From: a virus
IMG/VR virus record: IMGVR_UViG_3300042350_003081
Location: 1-64,000 of that record
Strand: one strand, 5' to 3'
DNA length: 64,000 nucleotides
Shown: in pieces, positions 42,501 through 52,553 of the stretch
Layout of the letters: each line of letters begins with the position of its first letter
Position numbering within the stretch: position 1 is the first letter of the stretch
Made by a program: the position numbers and the translations under genes
The notes under the pieces: generated by a model
What the model saw: only the letters and a program-made list of their open reading frames with translations
Database searches by the model: none
Told to the model about the DNA's origin: nothing

Positions 42501-45500
42501 ATACAGAGATTTACTAAAATTTAAAAAATGTCTTTCAAACTCATCCATCAATTGGTTGTCAAACGTTGTGAATAATTCTTCAAAATTAGTATAGTCTGTT
42601 TGTTTTCCCGATATTAAAAAATTTTGTTGATCTTTTTGTTCGTTTAAAATTTGTTTAAGATATGTTTCAGGGTTATTTTTTACAAGTTTTGAATTATCAA
42701 ACCATCCATATTGTGGAGAGTTCCAAAACATTCTAACAGTGCCATTAAACATTGCAGGATTATTAGAAAGGTCTACTTTCATATTTCCGTTTTTAAACAC
42801 CTCTTCTTTCGCTTGATTAACATTTGACCCAAAAGAAGGAACAACATAATATTCTTCAGGATTTTTAGTGTCTCTAACCAATACTGACCAAGGAGATACT
42901 CTCATAGTTCTCAAATTATTAGAAGTGTCAAATCCCGAAGTTTCAAATAAAGTTGAGTTTGTGGTGTTAAACATCATTAACTTTTCCGTATCTAAATAAT
43001 TTTGTATTTGTTGTGACCCAATTCCTTGTGTAAACGAGTTTTTAACAACAAATGTCGAAATTGTTGGTGGGGCAATATTTGTTGTTTGGTATAAACCAAC
43101 TCCACCTGTTGTTCCTGATATCTGAGATAATATTGTAACGTCGCCACTTAAATATTGACCATTTATAATTGTTCCTCCACTCAAAACATTGGCACTTATT
43201 TTAGTAACTTGTATTGGTGGATTTAATACGGTAAAACTAAATGTTTGTGCAGACACAGTTGTAACCTTACAAAGAGGTGTTGACCCTGTTGACCCACTAA
43301 TTATGTTTAGAATTGTAACTCCAGTGACACCAGTTGCACCACTTAAAATTTGTCCTGTTTTAATTGGGTTTACCGTATTGTTAGTTATATTTGCATAGTC
43401 GCCCAATTTAAATGTTACACCTGTAAAAGAAACGTTAAAATTTAATGGAGTTGTATAAAATCCTGTGCCACCTGAAACCCCATTAACTTGCGAAACTAAC
43501 TGAATACTAGAATTAAATTGTGGTATAAATATGGTGTCCGGAGTTTTAATATAATTTTTACTTATATTAGTAATTGTAATTCCTGTCCCGTTTGTTGAGC
43601 AAGTTCCTGTAACCTGAAAAGTATCAGAAGAACCTGAAATATTTAAACCGACACAAATTCCATCATTTTGGGTTTGTCCACTAAATAGTTTTAATCCTTG
43701 TATAAATACATTGTAGTCATCAATAAGCTGAGGGTAAAATCCTGTGTTAATATCTGTAAAAGGTGGTGTTCCAGTTGTGTCATCTAAAACCAAATTTCTA
43801 GCTATACCATCAATTACCAAATTATAAGAATATGTAGTTGCCGATGTTGATGGATCCCAATTTTCTTTGTAGTTGAAGTTTTTCCAAACATCGTCTAAAA
43901 AATCAACTCCAGTTTCTTTATATGTTTTATATCTATTCCATATAGAACCATATTTTAAAATCCAAGAATATGGTAGTTTATGAATTGATCCAAACTTTTT
44001 TAACGTAGATAATATATAACTAAGATCAGTTGTTGTTTCACCATTTAAAGTTTTATATTTTTCCCTTAAAGTACCTAATGGTAAACTGTTCAAAAACAGA
44101 TAGGCCGCCGATTTATAGGGGTGAAGATCTTTTGATTTATATCTAAAATTAAAAACTCCCTTTTGTATTGCATTTATAAAATATGGTGAGTTAAGGATTG
44201 AAGTTGTTTGTGTGTCAGAAACATAATTTGTGTAATTATTATAAAATAAATTTCCTTCTGTAACAAATTGGTCTTTGTAATTTCTTGATCCATAAAAAGT
44301 TTTAAAAGATAAAATATTTGGTATTGTGCTTAAAGAAATAAAATTAAAGTGGGTAAAAGGTTGTTTAGAAGTTGTTCCGTCATTTAAATCAAAGTTTGCA
44401 ACAGTTTTTACAATATCATTATAACTTATAACTTCTTTAGTGTCATAAACCTCAGTTAAATTATTTAAAAATTTTCCGTTAGCTAAATTTTTCTTGTTCC
44501 AATTAAAATCTGTTATTGGGTATGTATCAACAAAATCAAATTCGTTTGTTATTGAAGTTCCTGTTAAGTATTTATCAATATTAACCAAACTTTTTGGGTT
44601 AGTTAATGAAACTCCTGGTTGTGATTTAACGGAATCTAATATGTCTCCATTGTAAATTACATTTGGTGATTTAACATCATTTTTTATATATGGGGTTACA
44701 AAATCTCCTTTTACAAAATTTTGCCAACTTTCACCTTGTCCTTGATTTGAAATATGTTTTAAAAATGGAACATAATTACTTGAATCTAATAGATATTCTT
44801 TAATTTTTTTTGTTAGGAATGGGTTATCTGCCCCCAAACTTTGTATCATATTTACCGCTTCGTCGTCCGCTTCAACTTCGTGAATAGAATAAACATCTCC
44901 CGATTTTTTTGAAAATCTACTGTAAAATGAATTTAACATTAATCTTTCATATACTTCAAAAAAATATTTTGTTTCTTCTTTGTTTTGTAAAATTTCATTA
45001 TTAACAACAAAATCAATAGCGTTCAAAGATATTCTTGATGGTTGTAGATTAACCTCAAAAATACCTGCGTCTTTGTCTCCGGTTGTTTGTCTTTGAACAT
45101 ACCCTTTAATAAATTGTTCAACAAATTCAACCTCAGGCCAAACTTCAGGACTATATGCTCTATATGAAGACGCAACTGTTTGATCTCCAGGATAAATTAT
45201 TTCAAATTTTTCTTTATTATCGTCACCTACCGATTCTTTAATAACTTGTGGCCAAGGATAAATTGGTTCATTATTTTGTGTTGACGATTTAACATCAACA
45301 CTTGGCGCGGTTGACATTGAATTAAATATTGCTCCTCGTCTATATGGGTTTTCTCTTTGATCCCAAGCTGATTTATGAACATCATCTAATAACCTTAAAA
45401 AGGCTTCTCCTTGACAATAAAATACGGCCAAAATATTTCTTATTGAAGGAACGAACCCTAACCCACCATTACCTTGTGAGTTAAACTTTGTTGCTAAACT

Positions 45501-47084
45501 TGCGGATATTTCTGTTTCAACTTTTTTTCTTGTTTCAGAGGCCTTTTTTGCCATACCATCAGTTATTTCCATAAAAGATTTGGGACCTTCAAAAAAGTAT
45601 GCTATACCTCCATTTGTGGTTATTTGCGCCTGTAGTGTTTGTTTAAATTGTTGTATTACCGCATCTGTTTCAATAAAGTTTCCTTTTGGTGCGTTTTTTT
45701 GAGAAACATAAGTTTTAACTAAATCAATCTTGTCAATTGTTAAATCGGTTACTTGCGTTGTTTTTAACGTTATTGGAATATCAATATTAGATGGTGTTGT
45801 TATTCCTCCTACAGTATATTTTCCTCCAATACCAAAAACACCGTTTTGTGATAAAATATCGTTATATTTTTTTATTTCACCATCAAGTTTGTTTGTTGCA
45901 TTTAATTTTGATTCTCCAGTTGATGGTTTAAATAAAAAAACATTTTGAGAATCTTGTTTTAAAACAATTGGGTTATTTTTATCAGTATATGTGTTAAACC
46001 AAGAAGAATTACTATATAAAAAAATATTTTGTTGATAGTTTAATAAATTTTTTTGATATACGGTCATGTCGGTAAGAATTCCCATATTTTCTTTTTCAAA
46101 TTGATCAAGAATTGTTTTTATAAAAGTTTCTAACCTGTATTTTAATTGCATTAAAGTTATTTCAGGAAAGTTGTCATCAATTAAACCTTTTGACTTATAT
46201 ATAGAATAAACTTCTTTCATCTTTTGATACCCTCTACTAACTACAATAGGGGATGTTGCCGTTGCATCGGTTTTTATTTCATTTCCTTGAGTTATGGAAG
46301 CCGGAACTTGGGTTACAGTATTATTATACATTTGAGGAACTGCCATTAAAGCCCCAAAATTTACATAAGACAATAAAGTATATTTATACCCATAAAAAGT
46401 TAAAGTAATATTAAAATTATGTGTGTTCGGATCAAATGTGGAAGTAAAAGACTGTAACATTATTGGAAACTTGATCGCCTTTCCATACCAACCTTTTAAT
46501 GTTAATGTGAATTGTGGATATGGTAGTTGAAAAAAGGCGGCATATGGTGAATTATTTCCAGCCTCAAACAAAGCTCTTCCTTTAACATCTTCTAAAGTTA
46601 CCATTATAACAGGTAAAAAACTTGTATTAATATCCATCTTTATTGACTTCATACCAAGAAATCCGTTATCAACAGCTCCTGGTGTTCCATTAGAGTTTAA
46701 ATTTTGGGTTATATAGTAATCGTCAGATTTGTTTGGGTTTTTAACTGCGGTTTGTTTTATTTGATTAACACCCTTACCTTGTACAGTGTCTTTACCGGTT
46801 AACTCGTCGGACCAAGCGGTGTCCATAAAAGTTTTATTACCAGGATTTAAAAAATTTATTTTACCAACTGAAATTGTTCTTTGAGAATCATTCATTGCGG
46901 TGCCTACAGCCAATTTAGTTCTTGGAAGAACATTGCACTCTAAATTAGCATACATCACTAAGTTTTCTTGTTTAACTAACCTATCTTTAACATTACCCTC
47001 TTGATCTATAGTTTTGTTTGGATCAATAAGGCTTATATTATCGTAGTCTAATTCAACTAATATATTTTCTTGATCATCTACCAT
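39597..47084 (-). CDS. Giant baseplate hub-like tail protein, 2495 aa
   Basis: The N-terminal third has beta-rich sequence with FQLPYPQFTLTLKGWYGKAI and MLQSFTSTFDPNTHNFNITL, which looks like gp27-like/hub tube-domain architecture. Near the end, PMMYFNIRNIPMFSGPYMIT, then VSHQIGEGEFNTTIEGVRQP, also fits a tube or hub domain. The last 200 residues (after about 2290) have NNF-x-GVD, AFMYVFVD and NNYSTIN blocks that faintly recall lysozyme/glucosaminidase folds. A proline-rich stretch with PPKPQPINAPP lies near 1715-1750. Being much larger than T4 gp27 (391), it probably fuses several baseplate modules. It overlaps the gp53-like gene by 11 bases. Confidence 0.65.
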   Translation of the reverse strand: MVDDQENILVELDYDNISLIDPNKTIDQEGNVKDRLVKQENLVMYANLECNVLPRTKLAVGTAMNDSQRTISVGKINFLNPGNKTFMDTAWSDELTGKDTVQGKGVNQIKQTAVKNPNKSDDYYITQNLNSNGTPGAVDNGFLGMKSIKMDINTSFLPVIMVTLEDVKGRALFEAGNNSPYAAFFQLPYPQFTLTLKGWYGKAIKFPIMLQSFTSTFDPNTHNFNITLTFYGYKYTLLSYVNFGALMAVPQMYNNTVTQVPASITQGNEIKTDATATSPIVVSRGYQKMKEVYSIYKSKGLIDDNFPEITLMQLKYRLETFIKTILDQFEKENMGILTDMTVYQKNLLNYQQNIFLYSNSSWFNTYTDKNNPIVLKQDSQNVFLFKPSTGESKLNATNKLDGEIKKYNDILSQNGVFGIGGKYTVGGITTPSNIDIPITLKTTQVTDLTIDKIDLVKTYVSQKNAPKGNFIETDAVIQQFKQTLQAQITTNGGIAYFFEGPKSFMEITDGMAKKASETRKKVETEISASLATKFNSQGNGGLGFVPSIRNILAVFYCQGEAFLRLLDDVHKSAWDQRENPYRRGAIFNSMSTAPSVDVKSSTQNNEPIYPWPQVIKESVGDDNKEKFEIIYPGDQTVASSYRAYSPEVWPEVEFVEQFIKGYVQRQTTGDKDAGIFEVNLQPSRISLNAIDFVVNNEILQNKEETKYFFEVYERLMLNSFYSRFSKKSGDVYSIHEVEADDEAVNMIQSLGADNPFLTKKIKEYLLDSSNYVPFLKHISNQGQGESWQNFVKGDFVTPYIKNDVKSPNVIYNGDILDSVKSQPGVSLTNPKSLVNIDKYLTGTSITNEFDFVDTYPITDFNWNKKNLANGKFLNNLTEVYDTKEVISYNDIVKTVANFDLNDGTTSKQPFTHFNFISLSTIPNILSFKTFYGSRNYKDQFVTEGNLFYNNYTNYVSDTQTTSILNSPYFINAIQKGVFNFRYKSKDLHPYKSAAYLFLNSLPLGTLREKYKTLNGETTTDLSYILSTLKKFGSIHKLPYSWILKYGSIWNRYKTYKETGVDFLDDVWKNFNYKENWDPSTSATTYSYNLVIDGIARNLVLDDTTGTPPFTDINTGFYPQLIDDYNVFIQGLKLFSGQTQNDGICVGLNISGSSDTFQVTGTCSTNGTGITITNISKNYIKTPDTIFIPQFNSSIQLVSQVNGVSGGTGFYTTPLNFNVSFTGVTFKLGDYANITNNTVNPIKTGQILSGATGVTGVTILNIISGSTGSTPLCKVTTVSAQTFSFTVLNPPIQVTKISANVLSGGTIINGQYLSGDVTILSQISGTTGGVGLYQTTNIAPPTISTFVVKNSFTQGIGSQQIQNYLDTEKLMMFNTTNSTLFETSGFDTSNNLRTMRVSPWSVLVRDTKNPEEYYVVPSFGSNVNQAKEEVFKNGNMKVDLSNNPAMFNGTVRMFWNSPQYGWFDNSKLVKNNPETYLKQILNEQKDQQNFLISGKQTDYTNFEELFTTFDNQLMDEFERHFLNFSKSLYDFTNILPLNDNSFTRQKTDSEPTYQNFHLFMRSLMKVSKPVGTSPETKLQSVIENQNTIFQSNLKSFMEYDVVFKFGNPSNFDKRLFYTFSTRYIENPISYSSYEQGNLPPQITLAQSKTQNPKTWEALEFYVGNSTIPQLEYKNSGSYITDFFIDLNVQFNEKNVIDFTPLIKIYATQKLNGFAAPPKPQPINAPPSNPVPAPNGPQPPQLPSAPNNQGDAIELATLQSGSTVTIYKFGPNIYAVLRDQNGTILKQGQNASASITTNEQLRKEIIQSYYGSISLNQNDPQFVKTIVNVSPSSQNVQVTTTTTQQQQAPPGLPTNTSFANSGTNVAKFYGLMDGYIEQNNYYIGNVLNVMLPAVRKQLPNVFIGDGDGANRAPLEAGFTEQTRLELWETFKALNDTWIAGFDFESKTLFEDVLLVDRASRNVGDKVLVDIYKIIDILEDGASDRHQGSTSYKNTLLDMITTILTQNNFQHFMLPAYVNFYNVQDNQKNPTPRPDGTLDVANTMFGTFLNVDYRESSPKFLCYYVSKPSEHLNMKDNVDYRFRDDAFDLRRASDNPLTENQTNKTDWGKSNKVVGFNVDPTSQTQQIFKSFSVSQDPGKPTSESLEMLNQMANLGKNRRSTSQSVSLYNLYKNRSYGCSVDMMGCALIQPMMYFNIRNIPMFSGPYMITKVSHQIGEGEFNTTIEGVRQPFYSLPTIDNFLQTLNTQILSQLQAKVVEKETTEKTSSVNILFQATNVISNLDAQDTLTKNQDCAESLNSRYNNFVGVDAPQQTTISTNEFFNTIRTLMIQRNYDMTGETSFNVAAMAFMYVFVDSGNNNGNQLVAYENNYSTINLKEVYGDTFYEYINRKYFCVVRGRDKNIPIVAFRSTNDFVNFVLNKVSGINTFLRQDSSTFNQKYPNNADLASVSNLAKQYVIHYPINQEPNVYKQIEEDPNQILKLTNEFIKAYDVFTSFFKK

Positions 47085-47397
47085 AATAGAAAAAATAATT
47101 TTCGTAAGAATTTTTATAATCCTGTAATGAAGCTACTAAAGGAAATGGAATTGTCAATACTGCGCCGTCAGGAATTACAAATTCATATCCAGAGTATTGT
47201 GGATTTGCCGCCTGTATTAACCAACCAAAATATGGTGTTCCATACATCTGTTGAGATATTTTATCTAATCTACTTTGTCCTACCTTATATATGTAATTTT
47301 TGTCAGAACTTTTTGATGGTAAATCAATATATGGAACAACAGTTTGTTGTCCATTAATTAAAAAATCGGTATATCTGTTCCAATATTGAAGTGGCAT
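47074..47397 (-). CDS. LysM-like baseplate wedge protein, gp53-like, 107 aa
   Basis: A short protein with YKVGQSRLDKISQQMYGTPY, then FGWLIQAANP and IPDGAVLTIPFPL, which is the LysM-type beta-alpha-alpha-beta pattern found in T4 gp53 and in tail LysM proteins. It would sit in the wedge or hub and help baseplate assembly. Start MPLQYWNRYTDF follows the 1690-residue gene by one base; its end overlaps the start of the 2495-residue gene. Confidence 0.7.
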   Translation of the reverse strand: MPLQYWNRYTDFLINGQQTVVPYIDLPSKSSDKNYIYKVGQSRLDKISQQMYGTPYFGWLIQAANPQYSGYEFVIPDGAVLTIPFPLVASLQDYKNSYENYFFYYGR

Positions 47398-47398
47398 T

Positions 47399-50300
47399 TT
47401 AGTTTAAAGTTACTTTACCATTAAAGGTTTGTTTATCTTGATTTAAATTTTGTGATGAGTATAGGTCTTTTAATTTTTTTGTTTTTACTTCTAAGTCTCC
47501 AACCGCAGGGTATATGTAACTACAAGTTTTTACTGTATTATCTGGGATTTTCCAAGTAGTATATGTCTTATAATCTCCGGAATCTTCAATATCTGTTTTA
47601 AACTTTGTTTTCCAAAAAGTCTGAAAGTCTCCATATGATGTTTTTAATCCTTCAGATATTAGTTTAATTCCATCAACTAAAGATGGATTTTTCTTTATTT
47701 CATCACCATTTGTTAGATCATTAACAAATGATGTAAAATATTCAGGATTTGTAAATAAAGGAGTATTTAAAACATAAAACCTATTATCTTCACAAGTACC
47801 AAAAAAGTTATTATTACTGTTTGTGGTAAAGATGCATGTTCCATCAGAACTCTGAATAGTTGATTTATCTGTTTTATAAAAATCAAACGTCATCTGTCCA
47901 CTGACTAATAAAGCATTAAAGTCATTAATAACTGTTTTAACTTTATTTGTGTAAACATCAAATATTGATCCTGTATCATTTGTTGAAATGTTAAAGAATG
48001 TGTCTCCACTTAAATCATAAATTAAAGGTTCGTTAGAAGGACTCATATTGCCATCAGTTTTTGATGCAATAACATCTAACTGTCTAAAGATGTAGTTTAT
48101 ATCATTTTGTATCGTAACTAAATTTGTGGTATTATTTAATATAACATTTAATAACGCAGTTTGTCTTTGAGATATAATATTTGTTAATTTTTCTTGTAAT
48201 TCTCTAATTTGTTGCTTGGTTGAGTTATAAAATGGTAGTTTAAGTTCGCTAGTGAACGGATCGTTTTCTTTAGAAATATCATTTTTAACTTCTTCAACAA
48301 GTTTGTTAACTAAGTCTTGATACACATTAGTTTTACCATAAAGATTTGTTTCAACTTTCTGTTCGGTTAATGGAGATAAATCTCCTTTAATATAGTTTCT
48401 ATCTTTATTTGCCAATTGTAACGCCCCATACCCATAATCATTATTTATTTTGGATAATGAGTCGTAGTATGATTTAAAATATTCTTGTAGTTTTCCCTCT
48501 AATGACCCATAAAGAGCGGTGTAGTCCATTGTTGTTGCATCTACAATATTGCCCATTGTAGATCCACCTCTTTTTGGTTGAACGCTATTAATCACCACCT
48601 GTTCTGCTTGACCAACCAATGGTAAACCACCCATTATTTTTTCAACAACATATTTATCTAACTTACTTGTGTCTTCAGTTGCTGTTGCTCTTTCATCATA
48701 AATTTCAGTATTTGCATAGTAATTAAATGAAAGCGCGTTTTGTAATTCTTGTACTGGCTCTTTAAGTCCCATACCTCCAATAATTTTAAACGCAAGTGTT
48801 ATTTTTGCCAACATAGGTTGTATTCCAATACCTTCTGGGTTTAAATCCAATCCTTCGTATGTTATACTTAACGTGGACGGAATAATTTTGGTGTGATAAA
48901 AATCTCCAATTCTTAAAACTAAAACGGGCGGAGCTCCAAATGAAGTGTTAAGAGCGTCATTATATTTTGGTCTTCCATCGGGACCTATTATTGGAATTGT
49001 TTGTCCTGGTCTTGTACATTGTTGTAAAAAAGTTAATCTAGCATTTAATCCTTCAGGTGTCATTGAGTGAAATGCTGGATTAAAATATTTTATTTTATCT
49101 CTTATATTATCATAGACCATTGGGTCTGTTTCTTTTATAACTTGAAAATAATCGCATTCTGAAAATAAACTTCTTAATATTTTTTTAGATATACCTTCTT
49201 TTATTTTTTGTTCTATAGTGAGTTTTGGTTCTGGCTTTATACTATTAGTTTGTGTGTTTGGAACAACTTGTGGGTTATTTGTTGTTGACGTTGTTACCAC
49301 AGTTGTCTGTGTGTCTTGGACCGCAGGGGTTTCTTTTTCTTTACCTGTAATTTTTTGAATATACACACGTCTACACGACATTGCCGGAATGCTATATACT
49401 TGTGATTTACTGTTAACCGCTGGTGGTTGAGAGGATAAATTTATAACATCAGTATTACAATTAACAGGTGACGATAGGATTTGACCACCTGATGAATTAG
49501 TAACGGTATTATCGTTAGGGTCAGGAGTTGCCGCGGCGTCAGCCCTTGATACCGGTATTGATATTGTTTCACCTCTTGGATCCAAATTAATTTTAAACTT
49601 ACCTGAATCTTTATATGTTTGTATTGTTGTTGTTGTTGTTCCAGCACTTATAGTTTGTTTTAAAAACCATTGTTCAACAGAGTTGTTTCTTCTTCGTGAT
49701 AATTTCTCATTATATGATTCAGTTGCAGTCGCAGAAGCCGAACCAACCATATCTATGGTTATTTCACCGCCGCCAGATAAAATTTTCTCAATCCTTGGCA
49801 TCAACGATGTTTTTATATAGTTAAAGTTACCTTCAACAACATCTGTAAAGAAATTTGGGACTGATGATCCTGAAAATTCATCTGAACCAATCTTAACTTT
49901 TTGTGGAGCTTGTTCTGTGTATGTTTGTTTTTTTGCAACATATTGATTATACCAAATATCATACGGTTGACTTGCAACAATAGCGGTTGAGTTAGTACAC
50001 TCAGGGCAGTCATTATCAAAATAAAAACCAATACCTTCGTATTCAGATAAAGTTACATCAATAAGTTTAGGTGCGTCTTCCGTTTTGGTGGTTCCTTGAC
50101 CGGTTGAATTACTAGTTACAGTGTTCGCACCAGTAGAACTATTAGGTTGTGAAGTGCTCTCATCTTGTGGAATACTTTTTAAAACTTGTGTTTGTTCTTC
50201 TGCTGTTAATCTTGGGTTGTTTAATATTTGTTGGTATGTAAATAAATCGCTTGGTTTTAATTGGTTAAATTTAATGCCCAACTCATAAAGATCATATTTA

Positions 50301-52471
50301 ACACATCCAGCAAAAAATGAGTCTGTAATACTTTGTATTCTTTCTTTTTGAGCCCCATTAAGTTGTTTTTCAATTATTGTGTTTATTGCCGAAGGATGAT
50401 CCACAATTATTGTCCAAGACATTGTTCCTGATCTAGATGTATTCTTATAAGTATAAATTGGTTCTGGCCTTCCTATAAAAGTCGTAGGGGTAAAATCAGG
50501 AGTTGAGTCATCAGCAAAAGTTAACCCATATGGTGGAAACCACATAACACGTCCACCGTTTGGTCCTTTTTCACAAACAGGAAGATCATCATATGTGAAT
50601 CCTGGTCTATCTGATGTTCTCCATGCTAAGTTCTCAATAGAGAACATGTATTTTTTAACTTTACCATCAACAATATTTGTTGATCCAGGATTTCTTAAAG
50701 GAGCTATATTTAAATTATATGTGTTATCTAAAACAGAATAATCAAAACGTCGACCTGATTTAGTTATTCCGTCTGTTTTTTGTAAATCAGCAAATGTATA
50801 ATATGGTGTGTCTTTTTGAAAGACTCTACAATATTCTAAACCAGCTAAAGATCCGTCAGTTTGATCTGTATATGAAAGAACCATAGATCCTTTAGTCATT
50901 TCTTTATACCCGTCGTTAAAAACTTTAGACACTTGATTCATTGCATTTCCAACATGTTTTAATCTTGCCTGACCTTGTACTTGATCGGCAGATTCAACAA
51001 GTCTTTGAGTATTATAAAGTATTGACCCTGGTCTAAATTCAATTTCGGTAGATTGGTATTGTAAATAATCTGCAGATATCTGATTAAATTCATCATCTAA
51101 ACTTCCCGATCCTCCGCCAACCGTAGCCTTAAATCCGGCATTATTTTTATATTTTGGTGATACCCAAACCAATTGTCCTGCGGTTCCACCCCCATCGCTA
51201 TAGGATTTACCTTTAAGTCCAAATTTAATTGTTTCTTCATTTCCTTCATAAAGAATTGACAACTCTTGTGGACCATAAACAATACTTTGTTGTTGAACCC
51301 CAAATTGATTTGATGGAAGTTGATTTGGCGGTCCGTCTATTTGAGACGGTTCTGCATTTTCACTACCAACATAATATCCTGAAGATTGGGCTTTATCCTG
51401 ATTAAATAATCTATTTACGGCCGCAGATGCTCCAGCAATTAAACCACCAATAATACCTCTATTATATGCAGGTCTATATAGATTATAATCTAATGCCGAA
51501 AATAATGCCGATCTTTGTCCGTTTCCTGTATTAGCAACAAAAACCTCAGAAGGGTTTCTATATCGATTCATTATTGGGGATAACAATCCTCCAGTTAAGT
51601 TATTAGCAACACCTAAGGCCGCTTCCATTTGTGGTCTATTAACCGGATCATCATCATCAAAATAATCACCTGGAATGAAAGAAACGGGGAAGTAAGTTCC
51701 TGTTAATCTATTTGCCAAAGAAACCGCCGCTAACACAGGATTTTCAGGAACTGTAATTTTCCAATTTCTTATAAAAAACGGTTGTTGTCCTGTTGCTAAT
51801 AAACTTGCAGAAAAAGGATCACTTATGGTATCTAAGTTAATAGCCCCAATTGTTGCTTGTTGTATTTCTTGAGAAACTCTTTCGTTAAACGCAAATTTAA
51901 GTTGTGATGCTCCAATTTGAGCTAAAAACGTATCTTGCGATAAAGGTCCGTTAGATCCGTTTGGGTCATCTTGAAATACAAGATTAAAGGTAGGGTATGA
52001 AGAATAAACATAATATCCTGGATTCCAATATGGTTGATATATGTTGCCCGCATTTATTATGTCGGTTATTACAATCAAATCCTTATAACCACCCGCAGGT
52101 CCCCATTTATTCGTTACATATGCCGACTCAATAAAAAATTCATTAATTATATCTAAGTTCGTTCCTTGTTTTGGATAATAAGGTCCTTGATTTGGATCTA
52201 AGACAGGGACTAAATTTACATTAACTGGAGGTCCAAATCCACCATCTGGCCCAAATTCATTTAGTGGGTATAGATCATTTGCAAATAAATTTGTAGACAC
52301 ATAGTTGTTTGGAGAGTCAACAACATTTAAAGATCCTATATTTGTTTCGTAGTTAACAGGGTTGCCGGGGGATGTGTATGCTCCTGGCACATTATACGGC
52401 GGTAGGTTTCTTACCAATAATTGTTTTCTAAAAGATTCAGAGTTACCAAAAGAAAGAAAGCTTTCCGACAT
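47399..52471 (-). CDS. Giant baseplate protein with embedded OmpA-like domain, 1690 aa
   Basis: Structural parts: an N-terminal region with FIGRPEPIYTYKNTSRSGTM near residue 665 and a later APPVLVLRIGDFYHTKIIPS followed by TLSITYEGLDLNPEG, both resembling tube-junction or baseplate domains. Between them, about residues 800-1040, lies a domain with YFDNDCPEC, FFTDVVEGNFNYIK, then EITIDMVGSASATA and YNEKLSRRRNNSVEQWF, and finally VYSIPAMSCRRVYI. This is the layout of Bacteroidetes OmpA-family domains, which bind peptidoglycan. A baseplate protein with such a domain could grip the cell wall during contraction. It is preceded by CTATTTATAAAATAAAA (core 52482-52489). Confidence 0.7.
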   Translation of the reverse strand: MSESFLSFGNSESFRKQLLVRNLPPYNVPGAYTSPGNPVNYETNIGSLNVVDSPNNYVSTNLFANDLYPLNEFGPDGGFGPPVNVNLVPVLDPNQGPYYPKQGTNLDIINEFFIESAYVTNKWGPAGGYKDLIVITDIINAGNIYQPYWNPGYYVYSSYPTFNLVFQDDPNGSNGPLSQDTFLAQIGASQLKFAFNERVSQEIQQATIGAINLDTISDPFSASLLATGQQPFFIRNWKITVPENPVLAAVSLANRLTGTYFPVSFIPGDYFDDDDPVNRPQMEAALGVANNLTGGLLSPIMNRYRNPSEVFVANTGNGQRSALFSALDYNLYRPAYNRGIIGGLIAGASAAVNRLFNQDKAQSSGYYVGSENAEPSQIDGPPNQLPSNQFGVQQQSIVYGPQELSILYEGNEETIKFGLKGKSYSDGGGTAGQLVWVSPKYKNNAGFKATVGGGSGSLDDEFNQISADYLQYQSTEIEFRPGSILYNTQRLVESADQVQGQARLKHVGNAMNQVSKVFNDGYKEMTKGSMVLSYTDQTDGSLAGLEYCRVFQKDTPYYTFADLQKTDGITKSGRRFDYSVLDNTYNLNIAPLRNPGSTNIVDGKVKKYMFSIENLAWRTSDRPGFTYDDLPVCEKGPNGGRVMWFPPYGLTFADDSTPDFTPTTFIGRPEPIYTYKNTSRSGTMSWTIIVDHPSAINTIIEKQLNGAQKERIQSITDSFFAGCVKYDLYELGIKFNQLKPSDLFTYQQILNNPRLTAEEQTQVLKSIPQDESTSQPNSSTGANTVTSNSTGQGTTKTEDAPKLIDVTLSEYEGIGFYFDNDCPECTNSTAIVASQPYDIWYNQYVAKKQTYTEQAPQKVKIGSDEFSGSSVPNFFTDVVEGNFNYIKTSLMPRIEKILSGGGEITIDMVGSASATATESYNEKLSRRRNNSVEQWFLKQTISAGTTTTTIQTYKDSGKFKINLDPRGETISIPVSRADAAATPDPNDNTVTNSSGGQILSSPVNCNTDVINLSSQPPAVNSKSQVYSIPAMSCRRVYIQKITGKEKETPAVQDTQTTVVTTSTTNNPQVVPNTQTNSIKPEPKLTIEQKIKEGISKKILRSLFSECDYFQVIKETDPMVYDNIRDKIKYFNPAFHSMTPEGLNARLTFLQQCTRPGQTIPIIGPDGRPKYNDALNTSFGAPPVLVLRIGDFYHTKIIPSTLSITYEGLDLNPEGIGIQPMLAKITLAFKIIGGMGLKEPVQELQNALSFNYYANTEIYDERATATEDTSKLDKYVVEKIMGGLPLVGQAEQVVINSVQPKRGGSTMGNIVDATTMDYTALYGSLEGKLQEYFKSYYDSLSKINNDYGYGALQLANKDRNYIKGDLSPLTEQKVETNLYGKTNVYQDLVNKLVEEVKNDISKENDPFTSELKLPFYNSTKQQIRELQEKLTNIISQRQTALLNVILNNTTNLVTIQNDINYIFRQLDVIASKTDGNMSPSNEPLIYDLSGDTFFNISTNDTGSIFDVYTNKVKTVINDFNALLVSGQMTFDFYKTDKSTIQSSDGTCIFTTNSNNNFFGTCEDNRFYVLNTPLFTNPEYFTSFVNDLTNGDEIKKNPSLVDGIKLISEGLKTSYGDFQTFWKTKFKTDIEDSGDYKTYTTWKIPDNTVKTCSYIYPAVGDLEVKTKKLKDLYSSQNLNQDKQTFNGKVTLN

Positions 52472-52553
52472 TTTTTTATTTTATAAATAGATTATAGGAT
52501 AGTTTTTTTATTTTGAATCGTTCATATCCCACATAATTAAACATTAATTAATT

